Origin: an uncultured Luminiphilus sp. | Lineage (GTDB): Bacteria > Pseudomonadota > Gammaproteobacteria > Pseudomonadales > Halieaceae | DNA: 48,511 nt | Reading direction: 5' to 3' | Assembly (NCBI GenBank): GCA_905182485.1 | Contig: CAJJBO010000027.1 | Location: 1-48,511 of the forward strand | Shown: piece by piece, positions 9,263-17,942 of the stretch | Numbering within the stretch: the first letter of the stretch is position 1 | Layout: each line of letters begins with the position of its first letter | Notes under the pieces: model-generated | Database searches by the model: none | Told to the model about the DNA's origin: nothing | The model's input: the letters and a program-made list of their open reading frames with translations, nothing else | Translations under genes and position numbers: made by a program

Positions 9263-9298
9263 GGCACAGGGCGTCACAGGCGCCTTTTTTGTGCCTGT
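9263..9298 (+). terminator. Terminator after tRNA-Gly
   Basis: GGCG at 9270-9273 pairs with CGCC at 9281-9284, followed by six T at 9285-9290. Outer bases GGCAC/GTGCC can extend the structure. It is placed as expected just downstream of the tRNA. Confidence 0.6.
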
Positions 9299-9343
9299 AA
9301 GCGCTGATGTAACTGTTATTCTGCGTTGCGGCTGATAATGTTT

Positions 9344-9469
9344 TCAGATGTTATTTAGCGACAGCCCGTGGGATTGTTTCAGCATTGGACTGTCGCTGCC
9401 GGCACTGTTAATCGAGGCAAGTAAAGCGATTGCAGAGGTCAGAAGCGTGTAATTGCGCAGCGTTTTCAT
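9344..9469 (-). CDS. Possible small exported peptide
   Basis: A 41-residue frame with a signal-peptide-like start (MKTLRNYTLLTSAIALLAS) and an AAAGGGA ribosome site 7-8 bp before the ATG. The remainder (SDSPMLKQSHGLSLNNI) is short and unrecognised. It could be the 5' end of a gene broken by an indel, or a chance frame. The remaining bases of 9299-9732 show nothing else. Confidence 0.3.
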   Translation of the reverse strand: MKTLRNYTLLTSAIALLASINSAGSDSPMLKQSHGLSLNNI

Positions 9470-9732
9470 TGATGAATCCCTTTAGGTTTGATGTCTTTTG
9501 CGCTGCTATGCCGTCGACAGCTTGTTAGTTTTGGGTTTAAAACCGGTCATTGTGCAAACACCGGTCGTTTTGAAAACACGCTGCCAACGTTGTTGACGAT
9601 TTCTTGGTAGAACAAGCCCGCAGCCGTCAGGGGATGACGTTGCCGTTGATAAACAGGGCAATGAGTCTATCCTGAAAGTGGCGGTTAAATCATTAGCAAA
9701 AGGTGACTTTGACCAGACGAGGCATCAGCTTT

Positions 9733-9933
9733 CTATGCCGCTAGGACTGCCACCCCGATAGCGGCAATTAGGCAGCATAGAAAAACCTTCCACAGAGAAA
9801 ACTGTCGGGAAGACCAATTGATACGATCCTCCCTCTGAGTCTGTCTCGACGACGCCTTAAAACGGCTAAGGTAGAAAAAAACGGCGAGGGATAAAATCGA
9901 TAACCCCCCAAACAGCACAGTATTTAAATCCAC
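9733..9933 (-). CDS. Small two-helix membrane protein
   Basis: A 66-residue protein with one membrane helix at each end (residues about 5-22 and 48-65) and a charged, serine-rich middle (SRQTQREDRINWSSRQ). No family is recognised. Its start overlaps the last base of the Bax-inhibitor-1 gene upstream, so the two are probably cotranscribed and perhaps translationally coupled. Confidence 0.55.
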   Translation of the reverse strand: MDLNTVLFGGLSILSLAVFFYLSRFKASSRQTQREDRINWSSRQFSLWKVFLCCLIAAIGVAVLAA

Positions 9934-10724
9934 TATCGACTTCTCAGTTTGGCTAACAGTCTCAGCATTTCAAGATAGAGCCATATGAGTGTAACCATGA
10001 GAGAGAATGCGCCGAACCATTCCATGTATTTAGGCGCGCCCATCTCCGAACCCTGCTCAATAAAATCAAAATCGAGCACTAGATTTAAGGCCGCTATAGC
10101 GACAACGAAAAGGCTGAAACCAATACCGAACAAGCCGTTTGAGTGAATGAAACCGATACCGCCAGAGCCAAACATATTCATAAGCATGCTGACTAAATAG
10201 AGTAGGCCTATGCCCATCGTCGCAGAGGTCACCATGAGTCGGAAGTTCTCTGTCGGCTTGACGAGACCTGTTTTATAGAGGAACAACAGTGACGCTAGGG
10301 TGCCTAAGGTGAGTCCTACCGCCTGTATCACAATGCCCGGATATTGGGCCTCGAAGATGGCCGAAATGGCGCCTAAAAATAATCCCTCTGCTATCGCATA
10401 TAACGGCGCTGTGATGCCTGACCATTGCTTTTTAAACATGGTCACCAGCGCCAAAAGTAGGCCGACCACTGCGCCGCCGATAGCCCAGGGCATTACCATT
10501 GCAGGATTACCGCTCGAGAAAAACATCGACCAGGTATAAGACGCCGAGACGAAGACCAGTGCCAGCAATATGCCCGTTCTATTGACCGTGCCTTGTAGCG
10601 TCATCGTTGCCGCAGGCGCACTGGCTGCAAATGATGCGTCGGGAGCGCTGCTGGAGAACGTTTCTGCATTCAGAGAGGGGTTGCCCGATCGACCAAACAT
10701 CTCTAACGCTTTGTGATTCGACAT
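9933..10724 (-). CDS. Bax inhibitor-1 / YccA family membrane protein
   Basis: A 263-residue protein with a polar 45-residue N-terminus, then seven predicted membrane helices. Segments such as YAIAEGLFLGAISAIFE and LNLVLDFDFIEQG are characteristic of the UPF0005/BI-1 family, and the DFDFIE segment contains acidic residues at the site linked to pH-sensitive calcium leak in family members. The N-terminal extension before the first helix is somewhat long. Likely role: inner-membrane ion leak or membrane-protein quality control; not determinable from sequence alone. Confidence 0.88.
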   Translation of the reverse strand: MSNHKALEMFGRSGNPSLNAETFSSSAPDASFAASAPAATMTLQGTVNRTGILLALVFVSASYTWSMFFSSGNPAMVMPWAIGGAVVGLLLALVTMFKKQWSGITAPLYAIAEGLFLGAISAIFEAQYPGIVIQAVGLTLGTLASLLFLYKTGLVKPTENFRLMVTSATMGIGLLYLVSMLMNMFGSGGIGFIHSNGLFGIGFSLFVVAIAALNLVLDFDFIEQGSEMGAPKYMEWFGAFSLMVTLIWLYLEMLRLLAKLRSR

Positions 10725-11256
10725 ACTGGTGTTGATTTACCGTTGTTACGACTTAACTCAGTTGAAGCCCCGCCACAGTCTAATGAAGTGGGGCCAGAAG
10801 CACTGTGAATCCCATTCTAGCCGCTACGGCGCCTAGTCTGCCCTTTCTCAATAGAGTGTGCTGAGTCTAAGGACAGATTCATAGCGAATTTTCTTGAGAT
10901 CTTCGCCGCGCAAAATAGCAGAAGGAGAAAAACTTTCTGGTAGACCGATAGAAATGCTAACTTCATATTCAGAGTATTACTTAGGGCGACGTGGCGGTCG
11001 GCAGGAAAGCATGGCGGGTATTGGAGCAGAATGTGACGGTTTGTAGTATTTTGAGCAGAACATGAGTCACCTGAGTTTAATAACCAAACTAGTCGTTGTG
11101 ATTGCAGACGCTGAGGCTGGGTAGGTACTTATTGCCACTCCACTAGGGTCCGCTTGGCGACTTGCAATGTTCCAACCTAAGCCAAGCTGAAGCATCCTAC
11201 CTAGGCGCTAGAGGGTCCTTGTTACTCGGTCCTCCCGTCTGCCTTATACTTCATTT
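10725..11256. other. Intergenic, divergent promoter region
   Basis: About 530 bp between two divergently transcribed genes. No frame with coding character, no RNA gene and no clear repeat were seen. Confidence 0.5.
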
Positions 11257-12372
11257 ATGTCCGTTAATCATTCCCTGCTTAGCTCTGTGCGACTCGACGC
11301 GTTAACCTTAAAAAATCGCGTAGTAATGGCCCCGATGACCCGTGAGTGCTGCGCCGATGGGTTGCCCGATGAAAGTAACCGGGATTACTACGCGCTGCGG
11401 GCAAAGGGCGGTACCGGGTTGATTATTACTGAGGGTTGCTCGGTCAACGCCGATGGAAGTTTTGGTAATAGCGTGCCGCGGCTTTATGGAGAAGGGGTAG
11501 AGATTGCATGGCGGCCGCTTGTGAATGCCGTCCAAATTAGTGGCGCCAAAATTTTCGCGCAGCTTTGGCATGTAGGCGCTTTCGCGCCGTCACTAATTGG
11601 CATGCATGATTCCGTTGATGATGTGGTGCGGCGACTTAGTCCGTCTGGGTTAGCGGGGCCAGAGCAATCATTTGGGGCAGTAATGTCGCCAGCAGACATC
11701 GAGCGCACCATCTCAGATTTTGCCGCTGCAGCTGCTGTGGCACATAGATGTGGTTTCGATGGAATCGAAATTCATGCGGCTCATGGTTACCTCCCTGATC
11801 AGTTTTTCTGGCACGTAACAAATCTGCGCAGTGATCGCTACGGCGGGAGCTTGTCTGATCGCGCAGCTTTTACCGCTGATATTATTCGAGCGTGTCGGCT
11901 GGCGACCAGCGAGGGCTTTGCAATTTCGGTGCGAATTTCGCAATGGAAGCAGCTTGATTATGAGGCTCAGGTAGCAACCACCGCGAATGAGCTGGAGACT
12001 TGGTTAAAGCCGATGGTAGATGCCGGCGCCAACATTTTCCATGCATCCACACGCAAATTCTGGCAGCCGGCTTTCACCGAGAGCGATCTGAGTTTTTCTG
12101 GTTGGGTGCGCAAGCTTTCTGGCAAACCTACTATTGCTGTAGGCTCAGTCACGCTGGGTAACGACTTTAAATCGGCGGAAGGAAAAACAGCGGCCAGTGC
12201 AGCACCAGAGCAACTTGAACTCATTGACGCCTGCTTGAACCGAGGGGATTTTGACCTCTTGGCAATTGGTCGCGCTTTGCTGGCAAACCCAGACTGGGTG
12301 ACGCTGGTCGCAGACGGCCGTGCGGCTGAGCTTCGTCCATTTACCAAAAACTTACTCGATCAATTAGTCTGA
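11257..12372 (+). CDS. Old Yellow Enzyme family NADH:flavin oxidoreductase
   Basis: An FMN-binding TIM barrel of 371 residues. Recognisable blocks: LKNRVVMAPMTR (N-terminal FMN site), FAQLWHVG, the active-site FDGIEIHAAHGYLPDQF, SDRYGGSLSDRAAF and the phosphate-binding GRALLANPDW near the C-terminus. The class reduces activated C=C bonds of enones and similar compounds. The gene is monocistronic and convergent with a SnoaL-like gene. No clear ribosome site precedes the ATG. The frame is intact. Confidence 0.92.
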   Translation: MSVNHSLLSSVRLDALTLKNRVVMAPMTRECCADGLPDESNRDYYALRAKGGTGLIITEGCSVNADGSFGNSVPRLYGEGVEIAWRPLVNAVQISGAKIFAQLWHVGAFAPSLIGMHDSVDDVVRRLSPSGLAGPEQSFGAVMSPADIERTISDFAAAAAVAHRCGFDGIEIHAAHGYLPDQFFWHVTNLRSDRYGGSLSDRAAFTADIIRACRLATSEGFAISVRISQWKQLDYEAQVATTANELETWLKPMVDAGANIFHASTRKFWQPAFTESDLSFSGWVRKLSGKPTIAVGSVTLGNDFKSAEGKTAASAAPEQLELIDACLNRGDFDLLAIGRALLANPDWVTLVADGRAAELRPFTKNLLDQLV

Positions 12373-12374
12373 TC

Positions 12375-12390
12375 GATCCCTCAAGGGGTC
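12375..12390. terminator. Hairpin between convergent genes
   Basis: GATCCC at 12375-12380 pairs with GGGGTC at 12385-12390 (one G-T) around a TCAA loop. It overlaps the stop of the minus-strand gene. There is no T-run, so its activity is doubtful. Confidence 0.35.
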
Positions 12391-12866
12391 AGCCGTTTCA
12401 CCCAGTTCCACTCCGTACCCTCGAAGCCGTTAACAAGACTTGCCTCCACCCGTCGATGGCTGATCAACCAGCCCCCATCAGCCATTTCGAGTTGGTCTAT
12501 GTAACGCAGACAGACCAGTTCCTGAGTACCGTCTCGCAATTCATGCCAGGTAATCTGGTAGGTTGTGGTGTTTGCCTTACTTCCCCTCAGGTCAATCAGT
12601 ATCTGCCCGATTTGATGGTGTGTTCGGCGGAACACCTTTTGGCCACTGGCAATGCGTGCAGCAATGTTGTCCCTGCCTTTAACGGCGCCGCCGCGTCCCG
12701 CGCCATAGTCGGCTACGGCGTTATTACTGAAACAGGCTGCAACACCTGCGATGTCATACTCATCTAGACAACGACAGTAAGTGGCTAAAAGCTGTCTGAT
12801 GCGTTCATGATTTCGTAGCTCTTCGATCGCCTCGACCAGTGTGGTGGTCGTATTTTCCGTTTCCAT
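12381..12866 (-). CDS. SnoaL-like / NTF2-fold protein
   Basis: A 161-residue cone-fold protein of the SnoaL_4 type. The stretch IRQLLATYCRCLDEYD then VAACFSNNAVADYG, and later TTTYQITW and GGWLISHRRVEA, follow the helix-helix-sheet pattern of scytalone dehydratase-like and ring-hydroxylating beta-subunit-like proteins common in catabolic regions. No catalytic assignment is possible. It faces the OYE gene tail to tail. Confidence 0.75.
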   Translation of the reverse strand: METENTTTTLVEAIEELRNHERIRQLLATYCRCLDEYDIAGVAACFSNNAVADYGAGRGGAVKGRDNIAARIASGQKVFRRTHHQIGQILIDLRGSKANTTTYQITWHELRDGTQELVCLRYIDQLEMADGGWLISHRRVEASLVNGFEGTEWNWVKRLTP

Positions 12867-13144
12867 AACTTGCTCTCGGACAGAATATGGTGGGATAACT
12901 TAGCGGAAATTCAGCAATTTTGTGAGCTGAATTTAAAAGCTGCATATGGCGTGGCTTCCTTCGTAAGTCCGCTGTGAGGCGGATCTCACGGAAAAATGTA
13001 TGACTGTCATGCGCGATCATTGCCGGCTTCGGGTGCTCAGCATGACAACCAAATCACAGCCAAAAGCGTAATAAGCTAAGGGGCGGTTGGTGATCAGCGG
13101 CAAAACCGACCGAACGTGGCCGTAAGTAGCGTGATGGAGATGGT

Positions 13145-13924
13145 ATGTCTGATAACCCCGACGAGCACTTCCGCGCTTTTTACGGTGAAGCGGCCGAGGG
13201 CAATCTATGTGGTCTGCGCGCAATGTCGACCGCACTGCCCGATCACTTGCCGGCAGGGCCAGCCACACGCTGCCTGACCCGGGATCTGGGAGAGAGGCAA
13301 GCCGAAGTCGGGTGTTTCTCTGATCATGGTGGGCCGATCGAGTGCTGTGGGCATGGGTTGCTGTGCAGTGCCGCGTTTTGGCGGGCGCGATGGGGGTGCG
13401 ATGGTGTGCTGGTCAATGGCGCCACTCACATTCCCTTTCGTCAGGATGGCGTGCTCATCTGGCTGCAATTTCCCTATCCTGATCTAACGCCCTCGGTACT
13501 CCCCCCGGGCATTGATCGTCTTTTATCCGGTGCCGCATTGTCCTGCGATCGGGTTGGTCCTGCGTCGGGGTATCTGTTGGTCGAGCTTCAGTCACCCGAC
13601 GAACTGGCCGCCATGACACCGCCCGGCGAGGCATTGAAGCCACTGACCGATCGGGCGCTACTGGTGTATGTTCGATGCGCACAAAATGACGCTGCCCCGA
13701 CGCCTTATTGCTTTCGTTATTTTGCGCCTCAGTATGGGTCCGCCGAGGACACGGCGACCGGTTCAGCGATGCGTCTCATAACCGCCAGCGCTCGCACACG
13801 CTACACTGACCATGAAATAATGGCAGCGCAGTTATCGCCCGGAGGGGGTCTGCTTTATGGTGCCGTTGAAGGCGACACCGTTTGGGTCGGTGGACAGGTG
13901 CAAAGGGAACAGCAAATAGGATGA
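13145..13924 (+). CDS. PhzF-like isomerase/epimerase-fold protein in an ergothioneine operon
   Basis: A 259-residue protein with the two-domain DapF/PhzF pattern: IECCGHGLLCSAAFW corresponds to the first-domain PFCGHAT motif, and RYFAPQYGSAEDTATGSA to the second-domain FFAP...GIPEDPVTGSA motif. The usual N-terminal opening (YQVDAFT) is replaced by NPDEHFRAFYG, so the start region is divergent. Its TGA overlaps the egtB ATG (ATGA), and egtD follows by another 4-bp overlap, so the three are one transcriptional unit. A role with histidine- or ergothioneine-derived compounds is inferred from context only. Confidence 0.78.
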   Translation: MSDNPDEHFRAFYGEAAEGNLCGLRAMSTALPDHLPAGPATRCLTRDLGERQAEVGCFSDHGGPIECCGHGLLCSAAFWRARWGCDGVLVNGATHIPFRQDGVLIWLQFPYPDLTPSVLPPGIDRLLSGAALSCDRVGPASGYLLVELQSPDELAAMTPPGEALKPLTDRALLVYVRCAQNDAAPTPYCFRYFAPQYGSAEDTATGSAMRLITASARTRYTDHEIMAAQLSPGGGLLYGAVEGDTVWVGGQVQREQQIG

Positions 13925-15189
13925 ATCAGGCAAGCGTCGGGTCGCTGGATTTAGTCGCGCGGTTCCGTGAGGTCAGGCAAGCGTCGCTGAGTCATTGCCG
14001 GTCATTATCCATTGAAGATCATTCTCTTCAGGCGGAGGCCTTTACCAGCCCGCCTAAGTGGCACCTCGCGCACACCACGTGGTTCTTCGAGACCTTTGTT
14101 TTGGTGCCCTTCCTCAACGGCTATGAGCCGAAGAATCCGCGTTACGAAATGCTGTTTAACTCTTATTACAACGGCATTGGTGAGCAATTTCCCCGACCGA
14201 AACGTGCGTTACTGTCACGTCCCTCGCTGGAGGAGATTCACCACTATCGCTCCACGGTTGAGGCGGCCATTTTGCAATTGCTCGCAGACGACGCGCATGC
14301 CGCGCGCGAGACAATTCACGCTCGGGTGCGATTGGGTATTGAGCATGAATGCCAGCATCAGGAGCTTTTTTTTACCGATATCAAATATTCACTGTCGATC
14401 AATCCGCTGTCTCCCGCTTATTCGGCTGCGGCGGCACCGACGTGTTCGGACGACGCCACAGCGCCGTTGGCCTGGTCAGTTGTTGACGGTGGACTGGTGT
14501 CTATCGGCCACGATGGCGCCGGCTTTTGTTTCGACAACGAACAACCCCGTCACCCGGTTTACATCGCACCGTTTGAGCTGGCTCGCAGACTGGTCACCAA
14601 TGGCGAGTATGAGCAGTTTATTGCCGACGGGGGGTACCAGCGCCCTGAGTTGTGGTTAGCAGATGGTTGGGCAACCTTGCAGCGCGAGAACTGGGCGGCG
14701 CCGCTGTACTGGCGGGGCAGTGAGGAATACACCCTCGAGGGGTTGGTGTCTCGCAACCCACAGGTGCCGGTCACCCATATCAGTGGCTATGAGGCCGAGG
14801 CCTACGCGCGATGGGCGGGGGCGAGATTGCCGACAGAGCAGGAGTGGGAGGTTGCCGCGAGCATGGCGCAGCCGGCTGGCACCCATGCAGTTCGTCTTCA
14901 TCCGGGGCCGGCGGGCAGCGCTGAGCAAGGATTGCAGCAGCTTTACGACGCGTGTTGGCAGTGGACCCGCAGCGCCTATGTGCCGTACCCCGGATTCAGT
15001 CCAGCCGAGGGTGCCATTGGTGAATACAATGGCAAGTTCATGAGTAACCAGTGGGTGCTGCGCGGTGGCTCATGTGTGAGCAGCCCCGGGCACTTGCGGC
15101 CCTCTTACCGCAATTTTTTCTATCCCGAAGACCGGTGGCAGTTTACCGGCCTCCGCCTCGCACGCGACAGCGCACAGGATCCGTCATGA
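13921..15189 (+). CDS. egtB: Ergothioneine biosynthesis sulfoxide synthase EgtB
   Basis: EgtB joins a thiol (gamma-glutamylcysteine or cysteine) to trimethylhistidine using iron and oxygen. From the ATG at 13921 the protein has 422 residues. The N-terminal DinB-like domain carries the iron-binding histidines: WHLAHTTW (His51 by count) and EHECQHQE (His142, His146). A C-terminal FGE-sulfatase domain shows RRLVTNGEYEQF, ARWAGARLPTEQEWE and RGGSCVSSPGHLRPSYRNFF. It is intact. The start overlaps the PhzF-like stop and its stop overlaps egtD, ATGA at both joints. Confidence 0.95.
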   Translation: MNQASVGSLDLVARFREVRQASLSHCRSLSIEDHSLQAEAFTSPPKWHLAHTTWFFETFVLVPFLNGYEPKNPRYEMLFNSYYNGIGEQFPRPKRALLSRPSLEEIHHYRSTVEAAILQLLADDAHAARETIHARVRLGIEHECQHQELFFTDIKYSLSINPLSPAYSAAAAPTCSDDATAPLAWSVVDGGLVSIGHDGAGFCFDNEQPRHPVYIAPFELARRLVTNGEYEQFIADGGYQRPELWLADGWATLQRENWAAPLYWRGSEEYTLEGLVSRNPQVPVTHISGYEAEAYARWAGARLPTEQEWEVAASMAQPAGTHAVRLHPGPAGSAEQGLQQLYDACWQWTRSAYVPYPGFSPAEGAIGEYNGKFMSNQWVLRGGSCVSSPGHLRPSYRNFFYPEDRWQFTGLRLARDSAQDPS

Positions 15190-16172
15190 ACAGTAAGCCG
15201 CCCTCGTTGGCACCGGCAAATATCAGTTTCTTTAATGCCCACCCGGCACCGGATGACTGCCATAAGGTCATCTTGGCGGGCCTACAGGCAGAGCCCAAGA
15301 CCCTGGATCCAAAATGGTTTTACGATGCCGAGGGATCGGCTTTGTTCGAGCAGATCACGGCGCTGCCTGAGTATTACCCCACGCGCACCGAGGTCAGTAT
15401 TCTCAAGGCGCAGCGGGACAGTATTGCGGCATATTGCGGTCAGGGTAGTGTGTTCATCGAGCCCGGTGCGGGCAATTGCGCAAAGGCCCGCTTGTTACTC
15501 GATGCGATTAAACCCGCTGCATTCGTGCCTCTGGATATCTCTGCCGATTTTCTTTTCAGCGCGGCGCAGGAGGTCGCGGCGGCTTATTCGTGGCTCTCGG
15601 TGAGTGCGTTGTGCGCTGACTTCCGTGACTTTTTGTCTTTCGAGCAGCACCTTCCTGCGGGGCGTCGTGTCTTATTTTATCCCGGGTCGACGATCGGCAA
15701 TCTCGACCCGCAGGCCGCCCTCAACTTTTTAGAGCAGGCGGTGAGCCTGATTGGATCTGATGGCGGCGTGCTGATCGGCGTTGACCTGCACAAAGCCACC
15801 GATCGGTTGGAGGCGGCCTACAACGATGCCGCGGGTGTGACAGCACGATTTAATCGCAACATCCTGCGGCGTGTGAATGATCTGGTCGGGTCCGACTTTG
15901 ATCCCGACGCTTTTCAGCATCATGCCTTTTATAATGAGACGCTGCGGCGCATCGAGATGCATCTGATCAGTGCGCATGACCAGACCGTTCACATCAGTGG
16001 GCATGACATCGATTTCTCGGCCGGTGAGCACATACACACTGAGAGCTCCTATAAATACACGGTAGATGGCTTTTCCGATCTCGCCTCCAGCGGGGGATTG
16101 CGGCGCGTTCAGACCTGGATGGACGACGAGTGCCTGTTTGCACTGCATTACCTTGAGCCCATGGATCGCTGA
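15186..16172 (+). CDS. egtD: L-histidine N-alpha-methyltransferase EgtD
   Basis: EgtD makes hercynine (trimethylhistidine) from histidine with three S-adenosylmethionine. The 328-residue protein from ATG 15186 has the family blocks LDPKWFYDAEGSALFEQI, YYPTRTE, the SAM site IEPGAGNCAKARLLL, VLFYPGSTIGN and a C-terminal HTESSYKYT. It is intact and translationally coupled to egtB. EgtB plus EgtD without EgtA or EgtC implies the route in which the sulfur donor is supplied by general metabolism; the C-S lyase step is not seen here. Confidence 0.96.
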   Translation: MNSKPPSLAPANISFFNAHPAPDDCHKVILAGLQAEPKTLDPKWFYDAEGSALFEQITALPEYYPTRTEVSILKAQRDSIAAYCGQGSVFIEPGAGNCAKARLLLDAIKPAAFVPLDISADFLFSAAQEVAAAYSWLSVSALCADFRDFLSFEQHLPAGRRVLFYPGSTIGNLDPQAALNFLEQAVSLIGSDGGVLIGVDLHKATDRLEAAYNDAAGVTARFNRNILRRVNDLVGSDFDPDAFQHHAFYNETLRRIEMHLISAHDQTVHISGHDIDFSAGEHIHTESSYKYTVDGFSDLASSGGLRRVQTWMDDECLFALHYLEPMDR

Positions 16173-16250
16173 TCACGATACATAGTCCATGGCGAGTGGC
16201 GGCGGCAGCGCCCACTGAATCGATTAACGACAAGCGGGGACCGATGGGTC

Positions 16251-16724
16251 ATGACGATGCAAACTGAAAACGTATGGGATTATCCGCGGCCGGCGATTTG
16301 CGAGCCGTTTTCAGGCAATCTCAGGATCGTTCACGGCGGCCGGGTGCTGGCAGAAACCACACGAGGGTTTCGCACCTTAGAAACCTCGCATCCCCCCACC
16401 TACTATTTTCCACCTGATGCCGTGGACCTCTCGCGATTGCACAACAGCGAGCATCGCACCTTTTGCGAATGGAAGGGTGCCGCTAGTTATTTTGATCTCG
16501 AGGGCGCGTCGGGGCCCGTGGCAAATGTGGGCTGGACCTATCGACGCCCCTCTCAGCTCTTTGAGCCCATCACCGATTACTTAAGTTTTTACGCCTCGAG
16601 GGTCGATGCGTGTTTTGTCGAGGGAGAGCAGGTTCAGGCCCAGGCGGGGGATTTTTATGGTGGCTGGATTACCTCAAACCTCGTGGGTCCCTTTAAGGGT
16701 GCGCCGGGGTCTCGCGGCTGGTAG
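16251..16724 (+). CDS. DUF427 domain protein
   Basis: A 157-residue protein with the DUF427 hallmarks: a first half with GGRVLAETTRGFRTLETSHPPTYYFP, then HRTFCEWKGAASYFD and WTYRRP, and the terminal DFYGGWITSNLVGPFKG. The family is a small beta-barrel of unknown function, widespread in actinobacteria and marine proteobacteria. An internal ATG at 16257 is an alternative start. It lies about 80 bp after egtD on the same strand, so it may belong to the same unit. Confidence 0.88.
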   Translation: MTMQTENVWDYPRPAICEPFSGNLRIVHGGRVLAETTRGFRTLETSHPPTYYFPPDAVDLSRLHNSEHRTFCEWKGAASYFDLEGASGPVANVGWTYRRPSQLFEPITDYLSFYASRVDACFVEGEQVQAQAGDFYGGWITSNLVGPFKGAPGSRGW

Positions 16725-17055
16725 CACGAATGTGGGGACGACAGCCTTTACGATACGCAGGTCAACACGGAGGTCGAGGTAGACGGCTTGTTGATCTTCA
16801 GCGTTGCTCAGGATCGCTTAATCGACAAAGCGTCCGCCGCGAGCGCGAGCCCCGACTGCAGTGTGCCGTCTTGAGTGAGGATGCCTGATTGCGCTCAATG
16901 GTTTGGCCGCTTTTGCACTGAAAGGGACTTATCGGGCAGTAGGGCGGCAGATTAACGCGCCATTACGTTTACCCGTCAGGTGACTGTCAAAGACGATATT
17001 CGTTTGTGGTCGGCGATGCTACGCTCTAACCTCGATGACGGTTAAGGAGCCAGGC
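16725..17055. other. Intergenic, no gene seen
   Basis: About 330 bp. After the DUF427 stop the same frame stays open for some 50 codons without homology that is recognised; this is probably chance. No RNA gene or terminator was identified. AAGGAG at 17044-17049 is the ribosome site of the next gene. Confidence 0.45.
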
Positions 17056-17823
17056 ATGGCGGGGCGATTGCAGAACAAAATAGCGGTGGTAACGGGCGGT
17101 GCCTCGGGCATTGGTGAGGGGATCGTGCGCCGGTTTTGTGCGGAAGGCGCCACCGTATTAGTCGCCGATGTTGATGAGACAAGCGGTGCCGCAGTCGCGG
17201 TTGAGTGCGGCGCAGAGTTCGTGCGGCTCGATGTCAGTTCTGAGCAGGCGTGGTCTGCCCTCGCAGAAAAAGTCCGCGCAGACTACGGCCACTTAGATGT
17301 GATGATCAATAACGCGGGCATCGTCAGCAATGCCGACATCATGACCGTCGACGTGGCCACCTGGAACCAACTGCTGAGTATTAACCTCACCGGAATGATG
17401 CTCGGCTGCCAAACCGCCATTGCGCTGATGCGAGAAAATCCTGCTGGCTCCCAGGGGTCTATCGTCAATACGGCGTCATCCACTTCCTATCTGGCGATCC
17501 CCGACGTGGCTTACACCACGTCCAAGGCAGGCGTAGTGGGGCTCACTAAATCGGTAGCTGTGACGTGTGCCAACGCGGGCTTACAGATACGCTGCAACTC
17601 GATTCATCCCGGTGCAACCCTCACCAATATTCTCAAAACAGCGATTGCACAAGCGCCTGAAGTCGAAGCAGCCTGTAATCAAATGTCCCCCTTGGGGAGA
17701 ATGGGAACGGTCGAAGAGGTGGCCGCTATGGCGCTATTTTTGGCGTCCGATGAATCGGGTTTTTGCACGGGGGGGCAGTTTCCTGTGGAGGGCGGCACGG
17801 TCAGTCAGCACCCCACTATGTGA
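17056..17823 (+). CDS. Short-chain dehydrogenase/reductase
   Basis: A classical SDR of 255 residues from ATG 17056, chosen because AAGGAG lies 7 bp upstream. Nucleotide-binding motif TGGASGIG, structural NNAG, catalytic serine in NTASSTSYL, and YTTSK with the catalytic Tyr and Lys. An acidic residue after the second strand (ADVDET) favours NAD over NADP. The C-terminal FCTGGQFPVEGG is typical. Substrate is likely a small alcohol or 3-hydroxy compound; the nearby uptake genes suggest catabolism. Confidence 0.9.
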   Translation: MAGRLQNKIAVVTGGASGIGEGIVRRFCAEGATVLVADVDETSGAAVAVECGAEFVRLDVSSEQAWSALAEKVRADYGHLDVMINNAGIVSNADIMTVDVATWNQLLSINLTGMMLGCQTAIALMRENPAGSQGSIVNTASSTSYLAIPDVAYTTSKAGVVGLTKSVAVTCANAGLQIRCNSIHPGATLTNILKTAIAQAPEVEAACNQMSPLGRMGTVEEVAAMALFLASDESGFCTGGQFPVEGGTVSQHPTM

Positions 17824-17942
17824 CAAGGTGGGTGATGGTCTTTCGATGCGGCGATCCGTGCTGGCTTGAAGGTCCGAGAAAAATTAGGTTTACTGCAACG
17901 TCATTGATGTCCCCTAAAAACAATGAGTAGGAGTAAATCAAT

